Positions 9,332 through 19,264 of a stretch of 64,000 nucleotides of DNA are shown here, one piece after another. Position 1 is the first letter of the stretch. Each line of letters opens with the position of its first letter. The position numbers were made by a program, and so were the translations under genes. The notes below the pieces were generated by a model. It was not told where the DNA came from and did not search any database. It saw only the letters and a program-made list of their open reading frames with translations. Origin of the DNA: an uncultured Bacteroides sp. (GTDB lineage: Bacteria > Bacteroidota > Bacteroidia > Bacteroidales > Bacteroidaceae); the NCBI GenBank assembly GCA_902388495.1, contig CABMPP010000022.1, positions 1-64,000 of the forward strand, in the 5' to 3' direction.

Positions 9332-10201
9332 TTATGAACAGCGCAATACTTGTCCCGGACGCAAAATGGTTTTACGCGTTATACGGTTCAGCTTGCAAAG
9401 TTTATCTATGCTCACTCCCTGACGGGCTGCAATTCGACCTAATGTATCGCCTTTCTTCACTTTATAGAACAAGCCCTCGCCCGATGCCATGCTACGTGCC
9501 GTACCGGAAGAACCTTTTGTCTTAGTGAAAGTATAAGCATCAGCAACAATATCTTGCTTTTCAAAATCGAACATGAGTGCGGGATTGATAGGAATTCCCA
9601 AGAAACGGGTTTCGAAATGGAGATGTGAACCGGTAGAACGTCCGGTATTGCCTCCTAATGCGATAGGATCACCGGCTCTTACCAATTCGTTGACATCCAC
9701 CAATTGCTTGGACAAGTGACCGTAGACGGTTTCCAATCCGTTATCATGACGAATAACAACATATTTACCATATCCACGACGTCCCTGATTTTTAACGACA
9801 CGTACTTTTCCATCAAAAGCTGCGCGGATGGTATCTCCTACATACACCTTGATATCCAAGCCATAGTGTGCTCTTCTTCTTCGGGGGCGATAACCGAATA
9901 CATCGGTAATTTTATTATGCGTAGTGGGCATACAGAAACCGGTCAAATCGAATGTATAGCTCTCGGGGACGATTGCGTCACCATAAGCTTGCACGAATTC
10001 ATTATTCCAGTTGGGGTACAAATCCAACCCCGGATACAAAGCTTGTTCTGCACGTATCTGTTTCTGTAAAGCCAGTGAATCTACACTTTTAAGTTTTCTG
10101 TCGATGGGAGCTTGGCGGGCAATCAGGTCCTGCGAGAAAGAATTCAAGCTAACCATTGCCGTTGCAGCTAATAAAACCGTTTTAATCCAATTAAAATTCA
10201 T
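9332..10201 (-). CDS. M23 family metallopeptidase with C-terminal LysM
   Basis: The 289-residue protein has a signal peptide, an M23 (LytM-type) peptidase domain (about residues 90-205) and a LysM peptidoglycan-binding domain (about 240-288, YKVKKGDTLGRIAARQGV). Zinc and catalytic residues are visible: HYGLD (His and Asp), YGHLS and HLHFE. It should cleave or remodel peptidoglycan cross-bridges in the periplasm. I place the start at 10201 (MNFNWIK); four codons of upstream frame (from 10213) are the alternative. It is monocistronic: its own promoter upstream and a terminator downstream. Confidence 0.93.
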   Translation of the reverse strand: MNFNWIKTVLLAATAMVSLNSFSQDLIARQAPIDRKLKSVDSLALQKQIRAEQALYPGLDLYPNWNNEFVQAYGDAIVPESYTFDLTGFCMPTTHNKITDVFGYRPRRRRAHYGLDIKVYVGDTIRAAFDGKVRVVKNQGRRGYGKYVVIRHDNGLETVYGHLSKQLVDVNELVRAGDPIALGGNTGRSTGSHLHFETRFLGIPINPALMFDFEKQDIVADAYTFTKTKGSSGTARSMASGEGLFYKVKKGDTLGRIAARQGVSIDKLCKLNRITRKTILRPGQVLRCS

Positions 10202-10300
10202 CCGTTTCGTCATTCATTTTGATATCCGTTGCAAGCATTCCGGCAAATCAAGCACCTCTTGTTTTACGCGAATATCCAGATTCATTTTTAAAAATTCTCC

Positions 10301-10329
10301 CAAAGGTAACACTTCTCTTCGAAAAACAA
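10301..10329 (-). promoter_or_regulatory. Promoter of the M23 peptidase gene (TTG-N18-TACCTTTG)
   Basis: On the minus strand TTG (10329-10327), 18 bases, then TACCTTTG (10308-10301) fits the Bacteroides -33/-7 consensus. The 5' leader would be about 90 bases. Confidence 0.5.
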
Positions 10330-10469
10330 CATCGGTTATTAACTATTTTTTCGATGCCGGACAATAAGGGAATACCGATAATAGCCTTTAAACCTTTATA
10401 AACAGGGGAATTACGCAGATACATGTTTTACAACATAAAACGTAAATAAAGCGTATGTTTAACCGTTTT

Positions 10470-12566
10470 TTAGCTGATAGCGGCCCAGTTAACATTCGTT
10501 TTCCTCAACAATTTCAACTGTCTCCATAAGACTTCATTCTCAGAAAGCACGCCATTAGGATCGGCATCTACCACTCCTTGAGCGATCCCACGAACATACT
10601 GCAACAATTGCCCGTCGCGGGCTATATCGGCAATTTTCAAATCAAAAGCAATGCCGCTCTGCTGTGTCCCTTCCAAGTCACCGGGACCACGAAGTTTCAA
10701 ATCGGCTTCCGCTATTTCAAAGCCATCGTTCGTACGCACCATTATTTCCAAACGCTTTCGTGTGTCTTCCGCCAATTTATAACCTGTCACCAGAATACAA
10801 TAAGACTGATCGGCCCCACGTCCTACACGTCCACGGAGCTGATGGAGCTGGGACAGTCCGAAGCGCTCGGCATTCTCTATCACCATTACCGAAGCATTCG
10901 GAACGTTCACTCCGACTTCAATCACCGTAGTGGCCACCATTATCTGCGCCTCGCCGGACACAAACAGCTGCATCTGTGCATCCTTCTCGGCAGGTTTCAT
11001 TTTTCCATGTACTTTGCAGACTTTGCATTCGGGAAACTCCTCACAGATATGCAAATAACCTTCTTCCAGATTTTTCAGGTCAATCTTCTCGCTCTCTTTA
11101 ATCAACGGATAAACGATATAAACCTGCCTGCCTTCTTCTATCTGCTTGTGCATAGACTGGTACAGACTGGTCCGGCGATTGTCGAACTGATGCAGAGTGA
11201 CAATCGGCTTGCGCCCCGGAGGCAGTTCGTCAATGACCGACACGTCCAGGTCGCCATACAATGTCATCGCCAATGTACGCGGTATCGGGGTAGCCGTCAT
11301 CACCAATACATGAGGAGGCTGCACATTCTTCGTCCACAAACGGGCACGCTGGGCCACTCCGAAACGATGCTGCTCATCGATCACCACCAGACCGAGCGAA
11401 GCAAAATTCACCGTATCTTCAATAACGGCATGCGTACCTATCAAAATATGTATATCTCCCGTCAGCAGCCCCGAAAGAATTGCCTCACGCCGCTTGCCTC
11501 TGATAGAGCCGGTCAGTAGTTCCACACGGACATCCATACCATACAGTAATTCGCAAACGGTTTCGTAGTGCTGGTTTGCCAAGATTTCGGTAGGAGCCAT
11601 CATGCAAGCCTGGAAACCATTGTCGAGCGCCATCAGCATACTCATCAATGCCACCAGCGTCTTCCCGCTTCCGACATCCCCCTGCAACAGACGGTTCATC
11701 TGTTTTCCCGAACCCACATCCCGGCGAATCTCCTTCAAGACACGCTTCTGGGCATTGGTCAGTTCAAAAGGGAGATTGCGGGAGTAGAAAGTATTGAATA
11801 CCTCCCCTACTTTCTCGAATATATATCCACGATATTTCCGCTGACGATCTTTCGCATAGCGCAGTATGTTCAGCTGGACGTAGAAGAGTTCTTCAAACTT
11901 GAGCCGGTATTGCGCCCTACGCAGCAAATCGGCATTAGTCGGAAAATGAATATTGATCAGAGCCTCGGTCAGCGGTATCAGATGATATTCGGCAAGTATG
12001 GCGGCCGAAAGAGTTTCGGGCAAGGGTTCGCGCAGTTGCTGTACCACTGTATTCATCATCTTCTCAATCGCATGCGAATTGAGGGAGCTGCGTTTCATCT
12101 TCTCCGTGGTATTGTAATAAGGCTGCAATCCCATGGAAGACAATTTCAGTTCCGATGCCGAATCTATATCCGGATGAGCGATATTGATCCTTCCGTTAAA
12201 AACACTGGGTTTACCGAATACGACGTACTCCTGATGTACTTTATATTTCCCTATCAGATACTTGATGCCTTGAAACCACACCAGATCCACTACTCCCGTA
12301 CCATCCGAAAAGTGGGCAATCAGTCTGCGCTGGCGGCCTTCGCCGGCTGTTTCGAAACTCAGTATCTCACCTTTCAACTGAATATAAGGCATCGTACCAT
12401 CAATCTCCTGGACATAATAGATACGGCTGCGGTCTACATATTTATAAGGGAAATAATACAGTAAATCGTGCAAGGAATAGATGCCCAATTCCTTATTGAG
12501 CACCGAAGCACGCTGTGGCCCGACGCCCGACAGATATTTTATGTCACGCGTGGCTAAATCGAACAT
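10470..12566 (-). CDS. recG: ATP-dependent DNA helicase RecG
   Basis: RecG remodels stalled replication forks and branch-migrates Holliday junctions. The 698-residue protein has an N-terminal wedge/OB region (about residues 1-200), helicase motif I GDVGSGKT (about residue 290), motif II DEQH, motif [15 protein letters not shown], and motif [11 protein letters not shown], with the C-terminal TRKRLEIM and [17 protein letters not shown] sequences typical of RecG. It overlaps ispD by 13 bases and ends a seven-gene minus-strand run. Confidence 0.97.
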   Translation of the reverse strand: MFDLATRDIKYLSGVGPQRASVLNKELGIYSLHDLLYYFPYKYVDRSRIYYVQEIDGTMPYIQLKGEILSFETAGEGRQRRLIAHFSDGTGVVDLVWFQGIKYLIGKYKVHQEYVVFGKPSVFNGRINIAHPDIDSASELKLSSMGLQPYYNTTEKMKRSSLNSHAIEKMMNTVVQQLREPLPETLSAAILAEYHLIPLTEALINIHFPTNADLLRRAQYRLKFEELFYVQLNILRYAKDRQRKYRGYIFEKVGEVFNTFYSRNLPFELTNAQKRVLKEIRRDVGSGKQMNRLLQGDVGSGKTLVALMSMLMALDNGFQACMMAPTEILANQHYETVCELLYGMDVRVELLTGSIRGKRREAILSGLLTGDIHILIGTHAVIEDTVNFASLGLVVIDEQHRFGVAQRARLWTKNVQPPHVLVMTATPIPRTLAMTLYGDLDVSVIDELPPGRKPIVTLHQFDNRRTSLYQSMHKQIEEGRQVYIVYPLIKESEKIDLKNLEEGYLHICEEFPECKVCKVHGKMKPAEKDAQMQLFVSGEAQIMVATTVIEVGVNVPNASVMVIENAERFGLSQLHQLRGRVGRGADQSYCILVTGYKLAEDTRKRLEIMVRTNDGFEIAEADLKLRGPGDLEGTQQSGIAFDLKIADIARDGQLLQYVRGIAQGVVDADPNGVLSENEVLWRQLKLLRKTNVNWAAIS

Positions 12567-13228
12567 GAATCTATAAGAGCTGTGGCTATTTTTAAATCAA
12601 AAGGAGTGGTTATCTTTATATTTTCCCGGTTACCTGCCGTCAGAAAGACCGGCGTACCGAATGCTTCCACAACAGAAGCATCGTCTGTAAAATGAGAAGT
12701 ATAGGATTGGTTATATGCTTCTTTCAATAGGCCGACATCAAATACCTGGGGAGTCTGCACCAGTTTATAGTCATCCCGGCTGACAGTCATGCTGCCTTCT
12801 CCTTCCAGATGCCGAACCGTTTCCACAATATCGATCACCGGAATAACCGCTTTCTTCTCCGCAGCCAAACTATAACAACGAGCAATCACTTCCTGCGACA
12901 CAAACGGACGGACCCCATCGTGTACACCTACCACACCGGGAGTATTTACAAAAGCCAATCCGTTCTTCACGGAATGAAAACGAGTCTCTCCTCCATCTGC
13001 AATGACATGAGGCAATGAAAAACAATACTCCCGACACAATTGCAACCAGTAAGATTGCTGACTGTGCGGAAGTACTAATATAATTTGTATCTCAGGATTG
13101 TAGGTATAAAAAGCTTCCAAAGTGCGCATCAATACAGGCTTTCCTCCTATCGGAAGAAATTGTTTGGGAAGATCGGTTCCCATGCGCAGCCCTTTACCCC
13201 CGGCAACTATCAGAGCGTATTGTACCAT
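12554..13228 (-). CDS. ispD: 2-C-methyl-D-erythritol 4-phosphate cytidylyltransferase
   Basis: IspD makes CDP-methylerythritol from MEP and CTP in the non-mevalonate isoprenoid pathway. The 224-residue length is normal. The nucleotide-binding loop [20 protein letters not shown] at the N-terminus and [10 protein letters not shown], with the product-binding TPQVF and DDASVVEA segments, are diagnostic. It is 10 bases downstream of the DJ-1/PfpI gene and overlaps recG. Confidence 0.96.
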   Translation of the reverse strand: MVQYALIVAGGKGLRMGTDLPKQFLPIGGKPVLMRTLEAFYTYNPEIQIILVLPHSQQSYWLQLCREYCFSLPHVIADGGETRFHSVKNGLAFVNTPGVVGVHDGVRPFVSQEVIARCYSLAAEKKAVIPVIDIVETVRHLEGEGSMTVSRDDYKLVQTPQVFDVGLLKEAYNQSYTSHFTDDASVVEAFGTPVFLTAGNRENIKITTPFDLKIATALIDSCSI

Positions 13229-13238
13229 TCAGATTAAA

Positions 13239-13787
13239 TCATTCAACGCACATCGCCTCTTTCAGTTCCTGCACTTTTTCCTTGCCCAGCATAAGGTCTA
13301 CAATTGCCAATGCAAACTCCATGGCGGCACCCGGTCCTTTTCCCGTAATGATATTGCCATCTCTTTCTACCGGAGCACCCGTGCACTCAGCACCTTCAAG
13401 ATATTGCTCAAAGCCCGGATAGCAAGTAGCCTTTTTGCCCTTCAGCAATCCCAGCTTGCCCAGCACCATAGGAGCGGCACAAATAGCTGCAATAGGTTTG
13501 TTCTCTTGAGCAAAACGCAACACAAGATTACGCAGTTCGCCACATTTCTCCAACGTAGCAGCGCCCGGCATTCCACCCGGAAGCAAGATAAGCTCTGCAT
13601 CATAAAAATCACAGTTCACGACATTCTTATCACACAGAACCGGCACGTCATGCGCCCCCGTTACGATTTCATCAGGGGTCACCGTTATCATCTCCACGTT
13701 TAATCCGGCACGTCTCATTACATCTACAGAAGTAAATGCTTCTACTTCTTCGAATCCGTCAGCAAAAAAAACATAAACTGTACCCAT
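13239..13787 (-). CDS. DJ-1/PfpI family protein (YajL-like)
   Basis: The 182-residue cytoplasmic protein has the DJ-1 fold signature: Glu in FADGFEEVEA, and the reactive nucleophile-elbow Cys in AICAAPMVLG (about residue 100). Members have been described as protein or glyoxal deglycases or chaperones of the stress response; which applies here cannot be told. It lies 14 bases after tonB and 10 before ispD within one minus-strand run. Confidence 0.92.
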   Translation of the reverse strand: MGTVYVFFADGFEEVEAFTSVDVMRRAGLNVEMITVTPDEIVTGAHDVPVLCDKNVVNCDFYDAELILLPGGMPGAATLEKCGELRNLVLRFAQENKPIAAICAAPMVLGKLGLLKGKKATCYPGFEQYLEGAECTGAPVERDGNIITGKGPGAAMEFALAIVDLMLGKEKVQELKEAMCVE

Positions 13788-13801
13788 AATTGTTCCTCCT
13801 C

Positions 13802-14662
13802 TTATTTCAGATTAAAATAATACGTTATTGTTCCCGTCTGGTTATTCAATCCACTTACTGCATTGAAACGGGCTTTCCTGGCTGCATCTTCCGCTGCTTT
13901 CCGTAAAGCGGGGTTCACGGTATTCGTCTGGCGGTTGATACTGGTTGCTATTACATGTCCTGCCGGGTTTACGGTAATTGTCACTACTACCCTGCCCTCG
14001 TCCTGCACGTTATATACCGGACGCGGCAATCCGCCTTCACCGATAGAACGGCCGCCCAGGTTAAAGGTTCCGTAGCCTCCCGTTCCCGTAGTAGCTCCGG
14101 TCGCAGCATTACCCGTGGGACTACCTTGAATGCCCTCACCTTTCGTATCTCCTTTATCACCCATCTGCGCCCCTTTGCCAAAAGCTCCTGCAACCCGCTT
14201 GCGGGCAGCTTCCTCAGCAGCTTTGCGCTCCCGTTCAGCTCTCGCTTCAGCCTCTTTGCGTTCCCGCTCGGCTTTTGCTTCCGCCAGTTTACGAGCTTCT
14301 TCGGCTTTTTCCGCTTCCGTCTTTTCCGGCTTCTTCACCAGTTCTTTTTTCTTTGGCTCGGCTTTGGGTTTTATAGCAACGGTTTCTTCCGTTTCCTGCG
14401 TGATAATCTCTTGCTCAACGGTCTCTTGCGGTTGTGGAGCTGGGGGCGCCACTTCTTCCGGCATCACGTCTACCTTCACCAAAGAAGGATCGGCAGCACC
14501 CAATGCATCAGGCACTTCTCCCAGCATGACAGGAATACCATCTTCCTCAGAAGGTTCCGGCAGGGTAAATCCTACCAGTATCAAAAGGGCTATAATAGCG
14601 GCATGCACCAGGAGCGCACCCACTATACCTATATATCTTCCTTCTTTCTTCTGATTCACCAT
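13802..14662 (-). CDS. TonB-family energy transducer
   Basis: The 286-residue protein has one N-terminal membrane helix (about residues 12-32), a Pro/Glu then Lys/Glu/Ala-rich periplasmic segment (about 60-165), a Gly-rich linker and a short TonB/TolA-like C-terminal domain (about 205-286, GGLPRPVYNVQDEGRVVVTI). It should couple the proton motive force gathered by ExbB/ExbD to outer-membrane receptors, or act in a Tol-like envelope role. The long charged helix is TolA-like, so the name tonB versus tolA is uncertain. It follows exbD by 27 bases. Confidence 0.88.
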   Translation of the reverse strand: MVNQKKEGRYIGIVGALLVHAAIIALLILVGFTLPEPSEEDGIPVMLGEVPDALGAADPSLVKVDVMPEEVAPPAPQPQETVEQEIITQETEETVAIKPKAEPKKKELVKKPEKTEAEKAEEARKLAEAKAERERKEAEARAERERKAAEEAARKRVAGAFGKGAQMGDKGDTKGEGIQGSPTGNAATGATTGTGGYGTFNLGGRSIGEGGLPRPVYNVQDEGRVVVTITVNPAGHVIATSINRQTNTVNPALRKAAEDAARKARFNAVSGLNNQTGTITYYFNLK

Positions 14663-14689
14663 TGCATTTACAATTTGACAATGTACAAT

Positions 14690-15100
14690 TTAATCTTCCG
14701 GTGGGCGCGTGGCCAGCACCATCTTAAATTTATTCTCGTTTGCAATATTCAGTACCTTCACAATTTCCCGGTAAGGCACTGTTTCGTCAGCATACAAAGC
14801 GACATACATTTCAGGTTCCTTCTCTGCACACGATTGCAGGAAGGAAGGCAGTTCCTCCAACGTCAGCAATTGCTCCTTATCATTACCGAAAGCCGCATAG
14901 AAGTTCAGGTCTTTATCGATAATGACCCTGGTCAACGGTTTGGCAGATGTCTGTTGTTTACCCTGCGGCAGCAGTACCTTGATAGCATTGGGCGATACTA
15001 CCGTAGAGGTAATCATAAAGAATATCAGCAGCAAGAAGATGACATCCGTCATGGACGCCATACTGAAATTGGGTGATATTTTAGCTCTACGTTTTAGCAT
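14690..15100 (-). CDS. exbD: ExbD/TolR biopolymer transport protein
   Basis: The 136-residue protein has one N-terminal membrane helix containing the conserved Asp (ASMTDVIFLLLIFFMIT, Asp near residue 20), which carries the protonation cycle of the ExbB-ExbD motor, then a small periplasmic domain. It overlaps exbB by 7 bases and precedes the TonB-family gene, forming a complete energy-transduction unit. Confidence 0.95.
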   Translation of the reverse strand: MLKRRAKISPNFSMASMTDVIFLLLIFFMITSTVVSPNAIKVLLPQGKQQTSAKPLTRVIIDKDLNFYAAFGNDKEQLLTLEELPSFLQSCAEKEPEMYVALYADETVPYREIVKVLNIANENKFKMVLATRPPED

Positions 15101-15819
15101 GGTTCATTCAGTAAATCCATGAACGCCATTGTCTTGGCCTCCATCTTATTGACTACTCCGTCTACCAGTGTCACCAGGTAGTTATAGGCAAACATGGCAA
15201 TGATACCTACAATCAGACCGCCCACAGTAGTAATCATTGCTTCGTAAATACCACCGGAAAGCAGTGTAATATCGATATTGTTGCCTGCATTTGCCATCTC
15301 AAAAAAAGCACGTACCATACCCGTCACCGTGCCGAGGAAGCCAATCATGGGCGCACCACCCGAGATGGTAGCCATAATCGTCAGCCCCTTTTCAAGCTTT
15401 GCCACTTCTATGTTGCCCACATTCTCGATGGCTGCCTGCACATCATTGACCGGACGTCCCAGGCGACTGATACCTTTCTCAATCATACGAGCCGACGGCG
15501 TGTTCACGCTGCGGCAATAAGAGATGGCAGCTTTTATTTCTCCGGCCAGGATATAATCCTTAATCTTATCCATGAACATCGGGTCTTCCTTGCCCGCCTT
15601 ACGAATCACATAATTGCGTTCGAACAGGATATAAAAACAAAGTACGGACAGGAGGCCGAGGACTATCATAATCCAGCCACCCTTGATGGCCATACTCCAT
15701 AAGTTCATTTCGTCGTGAGCACCGAGCGGAGTCAATACCGGATTAGCACCTGCAATAGAATCAGTCAGTGCCGGGGCCACTTGGGCCAATAACATCATTG
15801 CATTCATTAGCGGAGACAA
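15094..15819 (-). CDS. exbB: MotA/TolQ/ExbB proton channel protein
   Basis: The 241-residue protein has a first membrane helix (about residues 45-65), a cytoplasmic helical region, and two C-terminal helices (about 145-170 and 190-220) containing the family motif [18 protein letters not shown]. With ExbD it forms the proton-driven motor that powers TonB. Internal methionines at residues 5, 8 and 9 are alternative starts. Its 5' end overlaps pdxJ by 13 bases. Confidence 0.95.
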   Translation of the reverse strand: MSPLMNAMMLLAQVAPALTDSIAGANPVLTPLGAHDEMNLWSMAIKGGWIMIVLGLLSVLCFYILFERNYVIRKAGKEDPMFMDKIKDYILAGEIKAAISYCRSVNTPSARMIEKGISRLGRPVNDVQAAIENVGNIEVAKLEKGLTIMATISGGAPMIGFLGTVTGMVRAFFEMANAGNNIDITLLSGGIYEAMITTVGGLIVGIIAMFAYNYLVTLVDGVVNKMEAKTMAFMDLLNEPC

Positions 15820-16520
15820 TTTTTATATTCGTGAATGGTACGTTCCAGTCCCAGGTACAGCGCATCGCTGATCAGTGCATGGCCAATGGACACTTCGTCC
15901 ACCCACGGGATGTTTTGATAAAAATAATTCAGGTTCGTCAAGCTCAGGTCATGACCGGCATTCACACCCAACCCCAAACTGCGGGCCACCTTGGCAGCTT
16001 CTACAAAAGGAGCTACTGCTGCTTCTCTTCCTTTCGGATAGGCAGTAGCATAGGGTTCGGTATAAAGCTCCACGCGGTCGGCACCGGCTTTGGCGGCATA
16101 CTCTATCATTTCAGCATCGGCAGAAACGAATACGGAAGTACGGATGCCTGCATGGCTGAACTCATCCAAAACTTCGCACAAAAAGTCTAAGTTGATTTTG
16201 GTATCCCAACCGGCGTTCGAAGTTAGCTGTGTAGGGCTGTCGGGCACCAGTGTAACCTGGTGGGGCTTCACTTTCAGAACCAAATCAATGAATTCCGGTG
16301 CCGGATATCCTTCTATATTAAATTCGGTGCGTAGCAGGGGACGCAAATCATACACATCCTTGCGGCGGATATGCCGCTCATCGGGGCGTGGATGCACCGT
16401 AATTCCGTCAGCACCAAAGCTTTCACAATCCAACGCTACCTTTACAACATTCGGCACATCGCCTCCACGGGCATTGCGCAGCGTTGCTATCTTGTTTATG
16501 TTTACGCTTAATCTCGTCAT
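15807..16520 (-). CDS. pdxJ: Pyridoxine 5'-phosphate synthase
   Basis: PdxJ condenses 1-deoxyxylulose 5-phosphate with 3-amino-2-oxopropyl phosphate to make pyridoxine 5'-phosphate (vitamin B6). The 237-residue TIM barrel starts at [19 protein letters not shown] and carries [28 protein letters not shown] and the C-terminal phosphate loop [13 protein letters not shown]. The start at 16520 matches the family N-terminus; eight extra codons upstream would run into the promoter at 16542-16549. It heads the seven-gene minus-strand run and is divergent from nadK. Confidence 0.97.
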   Translation of the reverse strand: MTRLSVNINKIATLRNARGGDVPNVVKVALDCESFGADGITVHPRPDERHIRRKDVYDLRPLLRTEFNIEGYPAPEFIDLVLKVKPHQVTLVPDSPTQLTSNAGWDTKINLDFLCEVLDEFSHAGIRTSVFVSADAEMIEYAAKAGADRVELYTEPYATAYPKGREAAVAPFVEAAKVARSLGLGVNAGHDLSLTNLNYFYQNIPWVDEVSIGHALISDALYLGLERTIHEYKNCLR

Positions 16521-16541
16521 AATTTGGTTTATAGTTTGGGG

Positions 16542-16549
16542 CAAAAGTA
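16542..16549 (-). promoter_or_regulatory. Minus-strand -7 element TACTTTTG for the pdxJ operon
   Basis: The minus strand reads TACTTTTG, an exact TAnnTTTG, about 22 bases upstream of the pdxJ start. No good -33 was found. Confidence 0.45.
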
Positions 16550-16624
16550 CAAATAATCGTGATATATTGGCAGCATTCTAAGAAAAAAATAGCATATTTG
16601 CACGGCATAACAACAGAATTGACT

Positions 16625-17494
16625 ATGAAATTTGCCATATTCGGAAATACTTATCAAGCCAAGAAATCCTCGCATGCAGAGAACCTCTTCCGGTTGCTCG
16701 GGCAACATCATGCCCAGATCTGCGTCTGCCGGGAATTCTATCATTTCCTCACTGCCGACTTAAAATTAAACATACCTGCCGCCGAATTGTTTGATGGAGA
16801 CGACTTTTCGGCCGACATGGTTATCAGCATCGGTGGCGACGGCACCTTTCTGAGGGCGGCGAGCCGTGTGGGAAAGAAGGATATTCCGATTCTCGGCATC
16901 AATACCGGCCGCCTGGGATTCCTGGCGGACATTTCGCCGGAAGAGATGGAGGAAACCTTCGATGAAATCTACAATAATCATTATAAGGTGGAAGAGCGCA
17001 GCGTATTGCAATTGAGGTGCGATGACGAGAAGTTGATGCAGTCGCCCTACGCACTCAACGAGATAGCCGTGCTGAAGCGCGACAGCTCGTCGATGATAAG
17101 CATCCACACAGCCATCAACGGTGCACACCTCACGACTTATCAGGCAGACGGGCTGGTGATTGCCACGCCTACCGGTTCTACGGCCTACTCGCTCAGCGTG
17201 GGCGGACCGGTCATCGTGCCCCATAGCAAAACAATAGCCATCACCCCGGTGGCTCCTCACAGCCTGAACGTCCGCCCTATCGTGATTTGCGACGATTGGG
17301 AAGTGACGCTCGATGTAGAAAGCCGCAGCCATAGCTTCCTGGTTGCCATCGACGGACGGAGCGAGTCGTGCAAAGAGACGACCCGCCTGCACATCTCGCG
17401 GGCCGACTATAGTATAAAGGTGGTGAAGCGTTTCAATCATGTATTTTTCGATACATTGCGCAATAAGATGATGTGGGGAGTGGACGTAAGATAA
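16625..17494 (+). CDS. nadK: NAD kinase
   Basis: NadK phosphorylates NAD to NADP. The 289-residue protein starts at [10 protein letters not shown]; the frame is open 22 codons further upstream, but that part matches nothing and lies in the divergent promoter region. Diagnostic segments are GGDGTFLRA (catalytic Asp), [10 protein letters not shown], and [16 protein letters not shown]. It is divergent from pdxJ, and the following sigma factor gene starts only 5 bases after its stop. Confidence 0.97.
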   Translation: MKFAIFGNTYQAKKSSHAENLFRLLGQHHAQICVCREFYHFLTADLKLNIPAAELFDGDDFSADMVISIGGDGTFLRAASRVGKKDIPILGINTGRLGFLADISPEEMEETFDEIYNNHYKVEERSVLQLRCDDEKLMQSPYALNEIAVLKRDSSSMISIHTAINGAHLTTYQADGLVIATPTGSTAYSLSVGGPVIVPHSKTIAITPVAPHSLNVRPIVICDDWEVTLDVESRSHSFLVAIDGRSESCKETTRLHISRADYSIKVVKRFNHVFFDTLRNKMMWGVDVR

Positions 17495-17499
17495 TTAAC

Positions 17500-18081
17500 A
17501 TGCAGAAAGATAGTGATGCTCTATTAGTAACCAAGTTAAAAGAAGGCAATAAATTTGCTTTTGAAGCACTGTATGAAAAATACAGTGCAAAATTATATAA
17601 CTCCATCGTACTCCTCGTGTACGACAAATCTACAGCTAAAGACATCACCCAAAGCTGTTTCTTAACAATATGGGAGAAGCGTAATAATCTGGATTCAGAA
17701 AAGAGCTTCACAGCTTACCTATATACTATTGCTCGCAATATGGTATACAAAGAAACCGAGCGGTTACTATTACATAATAAATTTGTTGAAAACAAATTGA
17801 ATACAGAAGTAGAGCCCTTTGAAGAAGACGCCATAAATATGGATGTTTCTTTGCTTGAAAAACAGATAGAACTGCTTTTGCAAAACTTGCCGGACATTTC
17901 TCAGAAAATCTTTCATTTAAAAAGAGAAGAAGAACTCTCAAATAAAGAGATTGCAACCCGCTTGGGCCTCACAGAACGTGCTGTGGAAGCACATTTCTAT
18001 CGCACAATGAAACTACTAAAAGAAGAATTACGCAAATTCATAATGATTTTTCTCTCCCTCTATTTCTTAAATAATTGTTAA
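17500..18081 (+). CDS. ECF sigma-70 family RNA polymerase sigma factor
   Basis: The 193-residue protein has sigma region 2 (about residues 22-90, with the -10 recognition helix around DITQSCFLTIWEKR) and region 4 (about 120-180, with the helix-turn-helix LSNKEIATRLGLTERAVEAHFY). Such Bacteroides ECF sigma factors pair with a FecR anti-sigma and a TonB-dependent transducer to switch on glycan loci. The start at 17500 follows the nadK stop by 5 bases; no separate promoter was recognised. The matching FecR is the next gene, but no SusC follows, so it lacks an adjacent transducer. Confidence 0.93.
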   Translation: MQKDSDALLVTKLKEGNKFAFEALYEKYSAKLYNSIVLLVYDKSTAKDITQSCFLTIWEKRNNLDSEKSFTAYLYTIARNMVYKETERLLLHNKFVENKLNTEVEPFEEDAINMDVSLLEKQIELLLQNLPDISQKIFHLKREEELSNKEIATRLGLTERAVEAHFYRTMKLLKEELRKFIMIFLSLYFLNNC

Positions 18082-18134
18082 ATAACAATTTTCTGTGAGT
18101 GTTTTGCCGACTTTGCGGATATATATTACAGAAC

Positions 18135-19145
18135 ATGGAAAAAAAAGACTATCATATTGAGTTATTAGACCGTTTCTTTCGCGGATTAACAAGCCCTGAA
18201 GAAGATGCACTGTTAAAATCATGGATAAAGCAACCGGATTTTAAGCAAAGGTTCATTGCATACTATCAACAATGCTGGACATTGGCTCCGAACACAATGG
18301 ACAAAGTTGTACAAGACGAAATATTGACTGAACTTTTGAGCAAGATAGATACCCCTCCAATTATAGAAACAACTTTTCCGAAAATAAAGAACAGTTTCTT
18401 ATATCGGATAGGACGCTATGCTGCAGTTGTATGCGCAGCATTAGTCATAGGAAGTAGCGCTTATTATATAGGGACAAATCATGCCTCTAATAACGAACTT
18501 AAAAACACGCCAGTTATTATGTCAGTTTCGAATGGACAAAAAGCCGATATAATATTAACTGATGGAACAAAAGTTTATATCAATTCCGATTCCAAAATTA
18601 TATATGACAATTCTTATAATAAGAAAACACGTATCCTCACATTAGAAGGAGAAGCCTATTTTGAGGTTGCCAAGAACGAAGAAAAACCTTTTATTGTAAG
18701 AGCAAACGGTATAAATGTGCAGGCGCTAGGCACAAGTTTCAACGTATCTGCTCATAAAAAAGACAAATCGGTCGCCGTCATCTTAATAAATGGAAAAGTC
18801 AAAGTAGATAATGGAAGCCATGAAACATATATGAAACCGAATGAACGATTGGTCTGCAATCTTACTAATGGAAAGTTTGAAAAGAGTGAACTTCATCCTA
18901 ATACAAACTATCTGCTTTGGAGAAGTAACGAACTGGCTTTTTATGGCGAATCATTCGAGGAAATTTGTACAATACTTGCACGAATGTATAATTGCAAGTT
19001 TATATTCAAAAATGAAAAAGCAAAACAATATACTTATCACGGCATCATAAAAAATAGCAGTTTAAATAATGTATTGGAATATGCCAGCCGTGCAAGTGGA
19101 ATTAAATACAAAATAGAGCCCAATAATACAATAGTAATATATTAG
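18135..19145 (+). CDS. FecR-family anti-sigma factor
   Basis: The 336-residue protein has a cytoplasmic N-terminal sigma-binding region (about residues 1-85), one membrane helix (about 95-112), a FecR domain (about 130-225, TDGTKVYINSDSKI and GEAYFEVAKNEEKPFIV) and a C-terminal DUF4974 domain (about 260-335). It would hold the upstream ECF sigma inactive until a transducer signals. It starts 53 bases after the sigma gene (start at 18135). A hairpin and 119 bases separate it from the glycosidase run. There is no adjacent SusC; see findings. Confidence 0.92.
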   Translation: MEKKDYHIELLDRFFRGLTSPEEDALLKSWIKQPDFKQRFIAYYQQCWTLAPNTMDKVVQDEILTELLSKIDTPPIIETTFPKIKNSFLYRIGRYAAVVCAALVIGSSAYYIGTNHASNNELKNTPVIMSVSNGQKADIILTDGTKVYINSDSKIIYDNSYNKKTRILTLEGEAYFEVAKNEEKPFIVRANGINVQALGTSFNVSAHKKDKSVAVILINGKVKVDNGSHETYMKPNERLVCNLTNGKFEKSELHPNTNYLLWRSNELAFYGESFEEICTILARMYNCKFIFKNEKAKQYTYHGIIKNSSLNNVLEYASRASGIKYKIEPNNTIVIY

Positions 19146-19185
19146 TCAAACAAAAAAATATTTTTGAAAAATACAATCTAATGCC

Positions 19186-19206
19186 GCTCTAATATTTTAT
19201 TAGAGC
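19186..19206 (+). terminator. Short hairpin downstream of the first FecR gene
   Basis: GCTCTAAT (19186-19193) pairs with ATTAGAGC (19199-19206) around a five-base loop. The following T tract is poor, so this may be a weak terminator or attenuator separating sigma/FecR from the glycosidase genes. Confidence 0.4.
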
Positions 19207-19264
19207 TAGCCTTTATCATGTTTTTCTCAAAGAAAAAAAACTAAAAATCCAATATTATCTAGAC

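Noticed and set aside
17715..17956. Minus-strand frames opposite the first sigma factor gene
   Set aside because: Short, no domains, and the plus strand encodes a full ECF sigma factor.
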